Assembly: GCF_009604425.1 (NCBI RefSeq)
Contig: NZ_WEGI01000005.1
Span: 124,001 to 188,000, forward strand
Length of the DNA stretch: 64,000 nt
Source of the DNA: Nocardia aurantia
GTDB taxonomy: Bacteria; Actinomycetota; Actinomycetes; Mycobacteriales; Mycobacteriaceae
Direction of reading: 5' to 3'
Below the pieces are notes generated by a model. That model saw only the letters and a program-made list of their open reading frames with translations. It had not been told where the DNA came from and ran no database searches. Position 1 is the stretch's first letter; every line of letters begins with the position of its first letter. Below are positions 59,586 to 64,000 of this stretch, one piece after another. Both the position numbers and the translations under genes were made by a program.

Positions 59586-60116
59586 ATGCGCGCACACGAC
59601 GACCAGGTGCGGGTCACCCCGTTCGGACTACACGGCTCGCTGCGAGGCTTCGTCATCGCCGGCCGCTGGCCCGACACCACCAAGGAATGGGCCCAGTTGC
59701 TCGTGCTCGCGGTGCGGGTGGCGAGCATGCCCGGCCTGCTGACCACCTCCACGGTGTTCGGCGCCCGCGAGGAACTCCCCGACGACCCCGAGCCCGGCAC
59801 GGTCGGGCTGGTCCTCGCCGAGGGTCCGGTGCTCGGCGAGGAGGCACTCGAACCCGGCAGATTTGCCGACCATGTGCCGCCGGCGCTGATGATGCTGCAT
59901 CCCCCGTCCGAGACCCGGCCGACGCTGCCGGAATGCGCGGGCGCGGCGTCCGGGTGCGTGCTGCTGCCCGGGGTGCCGCACCTGGGCCTGTCGCATCGCG
60001 CGGCCTGGGTGGAGGCCGAGCTCGACGGCACGGTCACTTCCATGATCAGCCGGGTCGGCGTGGACCCGATCAGCGATCCCGACACTGCGGTTCTGGCTAT
60101 GCTGCTCGCCGCGTGA
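59586..60116 (+). CDS. Hypothetical protein
   Basis: A 176-residue protein with no signal peptide. Features are VRVTPFGLHGSLRGFVIAGRWPDTTKEWAQ and HRAAWVEAELDGTV. No known family recognised. ATG 59586 follows GGGAGG; a longer frame to 59460 exists but lacks a good start. It sits between sodA and the manganese exporter in the same direction. Confidence 0.78.
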   Translation: MRAHDDQVRVTPFGLHGSLRGFVIAGRWPDTTKEWAQLLVLAVRVASMPGLLTTSTVFGAREELPDDPEPGTVGLVLAEGPVLGEEALEPGRFADHVPPALMMLHPPSETRPTLPECAGAASGCVLLPGVPHLGLSHRAAWVEAELDGTVTSMISRVGVDPISDPDTAVLAMLLAA

Positions 60117-60206
60117 GGTGACCGGAAACCGCGATGGAGGGCACCCGAACTTCTTCGACCGGATCCCCAAACTTATTGTGCCGATTGCGATCTCGCGAAC
60201 CGAAGG

Positions 60207-60235
60207 TTGGCGGATCCGCCCGGTTAGGGTAGGCT
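60207..60235 (+). promoter_or_regulatory. Promoter of the riboswitch-led exporter gene
   Basis: -35 TTGGCG (60207-60212), 17-bp spacer, -10 TAGGCT (60230-60235). Transcription would start near 60242, just before the riboswitch. Confidence 0.65.
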
Positions 60236-60244
60236 TGGTGACAG

Positions 60245-60342
60245 CGAAGGGGAGTAGCCCGCAATCGCACGGTCGACATACTGGTCCCATCCGGGATCCG
60301 GCCCTGCGAACCGGATCGACATTCCGGTGGGCGAGACCTTCG
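60245..60342 (+). ncRNA. yybP-ykoY manganese riboswitch
   Basis: The aptamer opens with CGAAGGGGAGTAGC and closes with GGTGGGCGAGACCTTCG. The CGAAGG and CCTTCG ends pair as P1 (60245-60250 with 60337-60342), and the GGGGAGTAG and GCGAGA loop motifs are the hallmark of this class. GTCGACATAC and ATCGACATTC lie in between. It should bind Mn(II) and turn on the exporter downstream. Confidence 0.9.
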
Positions 60343-60423
60343 GCCGACGACCGACACCGAATTCCGTTCGGACGCGTCGCCGGCCGAGGGCATCCGCCTG
60401 TCGGCCGGTGAGGCGGACGGGCG

Positions 60424-60437
60424 GTGGGGAGCCCCAC
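60424..60437 (+). promoter_or_regulatory. Hairpin masking the ribosome site before the UPF0016 start
   Basis: GTGGGG, AG, CCCCAC forms a perfect stem directly before the ATG at 60438 and contains the GGGGAG ribosome site. It is a plausible expression platform for the riboswitch. Confidence 0.7.
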
Positions 60438-61262
60438 ATGATCGCCACCATTTTGCTGAGTTTCGGCATGCTGTTCCTTGCCGAACTCGGCGACAAATCC
60501 CAGCTGATGGCGCTGACGTTCACGTTGCGCTATCGGTGGTGGGTGGTGCTGACCGGGATCAGCGTCGCGAGCGTCGTGGTGAATCTGCTCGGCGCCGGCG
60601 TCGGGCACATCCTCGGCAGCGCGCTGCCGACCGAGGTCATCGCCCTGTGCACCGGTCTGGTACTACTGGCCGTCGCCCTGTGGACCCTCTACGACAACCG
60701 TCCGGGCCACGAATCCGGCGAGGAGGAGGTCCCCGCGGTCCGGCCGGGACGCGGCCTCGTGGTGGTGTTCACCGCGTTCCTCGTCGCCGAGCTCGGCGAC
60801 CGGACCATGTTCGCCACCCTCGCCCTCGCCTCCGGCCACAACTGGGTGGCGGTGTGGCTCGGCGCCTCGCTGGGCATGGTCGCGGCGGGCGGACTGGCGA
60901 TCGTGATCGGCGCGACCGTCGGACGGCATCTGCCCGAGCGGCTGATCGGCGCCGGATCCGGGCTGCTGTTCCTCTACCTCGGCGTGGCCACCCTGCTGTC
61001 CGCGCTGGTCACGGACCTGAGCCGGCCCGTGGAACTGGGCCTGGCCGCGATCGCCCCGGTCGTCGCGGGGGTGGCGCTGTGGCTGGCGAACCGCCGGCTT
61101 TCAGGGCGTATCGATGCCGAAGAGCTCACCGCCGCGATGGACGAGTTCGAGGATGGGTTCGCGGAGTCCGCGCAGGCCGTCCAGGTCGCCGGCGGCAACC
61201 CGCGCCGTGACCATAGCGCTGATCGCGGCCACCAGGGTGGTGCAGGCGAACCGCTGCGCTGA
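60438..61262 (+). CDS. UPF0016 (TMEM165/GDT1-type) manganese exporter
   Basis: A 274-residue membrane protein with about six helices. It carries the two family motifs ELGDKS (16-21) and ELGDRT (118-123), which bind the transported cation. The family exports Mn2+ (MneA-type) in bacteria. An acidic C-terminal tail follows. The yybP-ykoY riboswitch upstream supports a manganese role. The last about 40 codons overlap the convergent TetR gene, and the true C-terminus may be shorter in function. Confidence 0.93.
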   Translation: MIATILLSFGMLFLAELGDKSQLMALTFTLRYRWWVVLTGISVASVVVNLLGAGVGHILGSALPTEVIALCTGLVLLAVALWTLYDNRPGHESGEEEVPAVRPGRGLVVVFTAFLVAELGDRTMFATLALASGHNWVAVWLGASLGMVAAGGLAIVIGATVGRHLPERLIGAGSGLLFLYLGVATLLSALVTDLSRPVELGLAAIAPVVAGVALWLANRRLSGRIDAEELTAAMDEFEDGFAESAQAVQVAGGNPRRDHSADRGHQGGAGEPLR

Positions 61263-61742
61263 GGTGTTCGCGCCGAGCAGATCCACGATCACCTCGACGA
61301 AGCTCTCCTGCAGTTCGACCCGGCGGGCGATCGCCTTCGAGCCGACCGCGTACACCTCGACCAGATACAGCCGGGCGTAGGTGGGTTCGTCGGCCAGCGC
61401 GTCGAGATACGCCCGCAGCAGCCGGTCCAGGCGCTGCTGCGGATCGGCGGCGCCGGTGCGGGAGCGGGCCGCGCCGGTGCGCGCCAGCATCATCTCCACC
61501 GCGCGCTGATAGCCCGCCTCGAAACAGTCCTCCCGGGACCGGAACTGCTCGTAGAAGGTCTCCCGGGACACCCCGGCCCGTTTGATGATGGTCGCGACGG
61601 AGGTGCCGACATAACCGTTCTCGGCCATGGCGGCGGCCATCGCGCCGAGTATCCGCTCGCGTTGGGACGCGACCACCGTCTCCCGGGACAGACCATGGCG
61701 ACCACGAGGTAGTTGACGGGTGATACCGGCCGAGGGGGGCAT
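61101..61742 (-). CDS. TetR-family transcriptional regulator
   Basis: A 213-residue regulator. The N-terminal helix-turn-helix is in RERILGAMAAAMAENGYVGTSVATIIKRAGVSRETFYEQF. The C-terminal ligand-binding part is helical with no known signature. ATG 61742 is used with GGAG upstream; ATG 61757 is possible. It lies 76 bp downstream of an SDR gene on the same strand and may control it. Its 3' end overlaps the exporter gene by 162 bp. Confidence 0.88.
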   Translation of the reverse strand: MPPSAGITRQLPRGRHGLSRETVVASQRERILGAMAAAMAENGYVGTSVATIIKRAGVSRETFYEQFRSREDCFEAGYQRAVEMMLARTGAARSRTGAADPQQRLDRLLRAYLDALADEPTYARLYLVEVYAVGSKAIARRVELQESFVEVIVDLLGANTSAQRFACTTLVAAISAMVTARVAAGDLDGLRGLREPILELVHRGGELFGIDTP

Positions 61743-61817
61743 GACGGGCGACTCCATTTCGATTCACGACGGGCCGTGGGTCCCGGCACAGCCCGTCGGG
61801 CGGGAACGTTGGGACAG

Positions 61818-62729
61818 CTAGGCGGGCCGCTCCGTGCGGTGGGAGCGGGCCGGCTGGTCGGTGGTGAAGACGGCCGGTTCGGTGCGCGCGATCGCGACCG
61901 CCTCGCCGACACCACGACGCAGCGCCAGGTCTATTACCCATTGACCGAGCGGTCGAAACGGCAGGATCACGCCGACCCACCACGGTGATACCACCCGCCG
62001 GGAGCGGCGGGCCAGCGCACGCTCCAATGAGTCGATGGCGGGTCCCAAAGGCGCCACTCCGGAGACCGTGGTCCGGCCCAGGATCGCGTGCGCCGCCTCG
62101 GTTCCGAATCCGCGTTCGGTCATGTCGGTGTCGAGTTCGGCGAAGTACGCCGTGCCGACCCGCGCGCCGGTGTGCCGGATCTCGTTGCGCAGGGTGTTGG
62201 CCAGGGCCTCCGCGGCCGCCTTGGACGCGCTGTAGGCGCCGGCCAGGGGCAGGTGGACGGCCGCGGCCAGCGACGACATGACCAGCAGATAGCCGCCGGC
62301 GTGAGCGAGGTGCGGGCCGGCCGCGCGCATCGTGTAGTAGACGCCGAGCACGTTGACCGCGAACGTCTCCTCCAGCACCCGCGGATCGCCGCCGATGAGC
62401 GCGAGCTGCCGGGCCACCCCCGCGTTGGCGACCACGGCGTCGAGCCCGCCCAGCTCGCCCACGAGCGAATTCACCACGCGCTCCACCTGGGTCGGATCGC
62501 CGACGTCGCAGTAACGCCACGGCGCCTCGCCACAGTCGTGCGCCACCTCGGCCAGCAGTTCGGCCTCGATGCCCAGGACCGCGACCCGGGCGCCGTGCGC
62601 GTGCAACTGCCTGGCCAGGGCCGCGCCGATGCCACGGGCCGCGCCGGTGATCAGAATCCGTTGCCCGGCAACGGTTTTTCTACGCAGTGGCGCGCGCCGC
62701 CGAGCCACGCGATCCACACGGGGGTGCAT
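61818..62729 (-). CDS. Short-chain dehydrogenase/reductase
   Basis: A 303-residue SDR. The Rossmann motif is TGAARGIG, NAG is present in VANAGVA, and the catalytic set is Ser (MSSLAAA), Tyr-Lys (YSASKAAAEAL). The tail has a hydrophobic stretch (PWWVGVILPFRPLGQW), seen in membrane-associated SDRs. Substrate unknown. ATG 62729; the frame is open to 62798. It lies upstream of the TetR gene. Confidence 0.88.
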   Translation of the reverse strand: MHPRVDRVARRRAPLRRKTVAGQRILITGAARGIGAALARQLHAHGARVAVLGIEAELLAEVAHDCGEAPWRYCDVGDPTQVERVVNSLVGELGGLDAVVANAGVARQLALIGGDPRVLEETFAVNVLGVYYTMRAAGPHLAHAGGYLLVMSSLAAAVHLPLAGAYSASKAAAEALANTLRNEIRHTGARVGTAYFAELDTDMTERGFGTEAAHAILGRTTVSGVAPLGPAIDSLERALARRSRRVVSPWWVGVILPFRPLGQWVIDLALRRGVGEAVAIARTEPAVFTTDQPARSHRTERPA

Positions 62730-62876
62730 ACCGCAGACCGTACCACCGATGAACAGACCTGTTCGCCGATGCGGATCGGCACCGCGCCGCCCACCCATCG
62801 CGACCGCGTCCGGAATGCCGGTTAATGTGCGTCAACGGAGGGCCAGCGAGCCATCGTCAACGAGAGGACCTTTGCC

Positions 62877-63644
62877 ATGGAGATTTCGGGCTCCGCCGCA
62901 ATCATCACGGGAGCCGCGTCCGGGCTGGGCGCCGCGACCGCCAAGCGCTTCGCCGACCTCGGGGCCACCGTCTTCGGGCTGGATCTGCCGCAGTCGATCG
63001 AGCGGGCCGGGGACAGCGTCCCCGCCGGCGTGACCCTGCTCCCCACGGATGTGACCAGTGGCGACGACGTCGCGGCGGCGATCGGGACGGTCGTCGAGTC
63101 CGGCGTCCCGCCGCGCATCGTGGTGAACTGCGCCGGTGTCGGCTGGGCCGGGCGCATCCTGTCCAAGAACGGCCCGCACGATCTGGAGCTGTTCCGCACG
63201 GTCATCACCGTGAACCTGCTGGGCAGCTTCAACGTGATGCGGCTGGCCGCGGACGCCATCGCCAAGACCGACACGGTCGACGAGTACGGTCAGCGCGGCG
63301 TCGTGATCAACACGGCCTCGGTCGCGGCGTTCGAGGGCCAGATCGGCCAGATCGCCTACTCCGCCTCCAAGGGCGGGGTCGCGGGCATGACGATTCCGGC
63401 GGCGCGGGACCTGGCGCAGTTCGGCATCCGGGTGAACACCATCGCCCCCGGCATCATCGATACCCCGATGCTGGCCGGTGTCACCGAGGAGTACCGCAAG
63501 GGCCTGGAGGCGGGCGTGCCGTTCCCGTCCCGGCTGGGCCGGCCGGACGAGTACGCGCAGCTGGCGCAGTACATCGTGGAGCACGACTACCTCAACGGCG
63601 AGACCGTCCGGATGGACGGCGCGCTGCGGATGGCGCCGCGGTAG
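62877..63644 (+). CDS. SDR, 3-hydroxyacyl-CoA dehydrogenase type 2 (HSD10-like)
   Basis: A 255-residue SDR close to HSD17B10-type enzymes, which oxidise 3-hydroxy-2-methylacyl-CoA and related substrates. It has TGAASGLG, VNCAGVG, the NTASVAAFEGQIGQIAYSASK catalytic block (Ser, Tyr, Lys) and NTIAPGIIDTPML. ATG 62877 follows GAGAGGA. It diverges from the other SDR gene, 147 bp away. Confidence 0.92.
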   Translation: MEISGSAAIITGAASGLGAATAKRFADLGATVFGLDLPQSIERAGDSVPAGVTLLPTDVTSGDDVAAAIGTVVESGVPPRIVVNCAGVGWAGRILSKNGPHDLELFRTVITVNLLGSFNVMRLAADAIAKTDTVDEYGQRGVVINTASVAAFEGQIGQIAYSASKGGVAGMTIPAARDLAQFGIRVNTIAPGIIDTPMLAGVTEEYRKGLEAGVPFPSRLGRPDEYAQLAQYIVEHDYLNGETVRMDGALRMAPR

Positions 63645-63843
63645 CCGCGCGGTCGCGAGTCACGGGCCCGTCGTGCGCTGTCACGGCGGGCCCGCCGCGA
63701 ATCGGGGAACTCGTCGTCCGCTCGGCGCGAAACGCTTGTGCGACGTCACATTCGGGCCGCGCGGCGCTTACCATATCGGTTCGCAACCGCTGCGTGCAGT
63801 GCGGTTCACGGACTTGTCGGGGGCAGGGCCCATACTGCTACAC

Positions 63844-64000
63844 GTGTATTCGGGCAGTGGTGACCGCGACGGTCACGAAGACGAGGGCAGGCATACCGGG
63901 CCGCGAGCGGCCCTACCTGCCGAGCCGCACACCGCCCAGCCCACCGAGCCACGGGCAGCCATGTCTGCCGAGCCGCACGCGGCTGTGCCTGCCGAGGTGT
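63844..64000 (+). CDS. Possible start of a Pro/Glu/His-rich protein cut by window edge
   Basis: From GTG 63844 the frame is open to the end: VYSGSGDRDGHEDEG, then short repeats of the type PAEPHTAQPTEPRAA and SAEPHAAVPAE. No family can be assigned. The repeat-rich start could be a disordered N-terminus of a larger protein. No good ribosome site was found. Confidence 0.45.
   Translation, partial: MYSGSGDRDGHEDEGRHTGPRAALPAEPHTAQPTEPRAAMSAEPHAAVPAEV

Larger units (their letters stand above)
60117..60437. other. Long leader region of the UPF0016 gene
   Basis: About 320 bp. It contains a promoter, a manganese riboswitch and a ribosome-site hairpin, described separately. No gene is seen. Confidence 0.8.

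Overview
The window is high-GC actinobacterial DNA from a mycolic-acid-making organism, most likely a Nocardia or close relative. The evidence is the mycolate and arabinogalactan gene set, four antigen-85-type mycolyltransferases, LGFP cell-wall repeats, and gene order that largely follows the Mycobacterium tuberculosis block from Rv3800c (pks13) to Rv3846 (sodA). Rv numbers are quoted from memory. There are no rRNA or tRNA genes, insertion sequences, integrases or CRISPR arrays that I can see. Genes are densely packed, with many ATGA or GTGA start/stop overlaps.

Region 1 (1-20.5 kb, minus strand) is the mycolic acid and cell-wall core: pks13 (cut by the left edge), fadD32, a Culp6-like cutinase, a DUF732 lipoprotein, four Ag85-family mycolyltransferases (one with an LGFP tail), aftB, ubiA, a PAP2 phosphatase, glfT2 and glf. 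These condense and activate the mycolate chain, build galactan and arabinan, and load mycolates onto arabinogalactan and trehalose. A YWTD/beta-propeller gene and a truncated copy follow. Region 2 (21-28 kb) has a MerR/TipAS regulator, a SpoIID-domain protein, a peptidoglycan-recognition amidase (Rv3811-like) and a HAD phosphatase. The two wall proteins both carry LGFP modules.

Region 3 (28.4-36.3 kb) is a Dpp-type peptide importer operon with two tandem substrate-binding lipoproteins and a membrane protein of unknown function. Region 4 (36.4-44.9 kb) has two acyltransferases (Rv3815c/Rv3816c-like), a metallo-beta-lactamase/Rieske fusion (Rv3818-like), a GGDEF-EAL protein, serS, a septum-formation protein and a zincin. 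The sulfolipid genes found between Rv3818 and serS in M. tuberculosis are absent.

Region 5 (44.9-48.4 kb) is an apparent insertion relative to M. tuberculosis: a secreted GH16 glucanase and a PE-PPE-EspG triplet with no ESX apparatus nearby. Region 6 (48.4-57.7 kb) has phosphoglycerate mutase, pheA, an IdeR-box-controlled DUF2470 gene (Rv3839-like), a CPBP protease, an LCP ligase, DUF5926, glpQ, a DUF4328 protein and a rhodanese. Region 7 (57.7-64 kb) has a DnaA-box cluster, sodA with the manganese-type Gln145, and a UPF0016 manganese exporter behind a clear yybP-ykoY manganese riboswitch. A TetR regulator, two SDR enzymes and the start of an open frame at the right edge follow.

The most interesting items are the manganese module (sodA plus riboswitch-controlled exporter), the orphan PE-PPE-EspG cassette, a 34-bp perfect inverted repeat with internal direct repeats at 54.2 kb, the three adjacent DnaA-type boxes at 57.7 kb, and several short tandem repeats in or beside cell-envelope genes.
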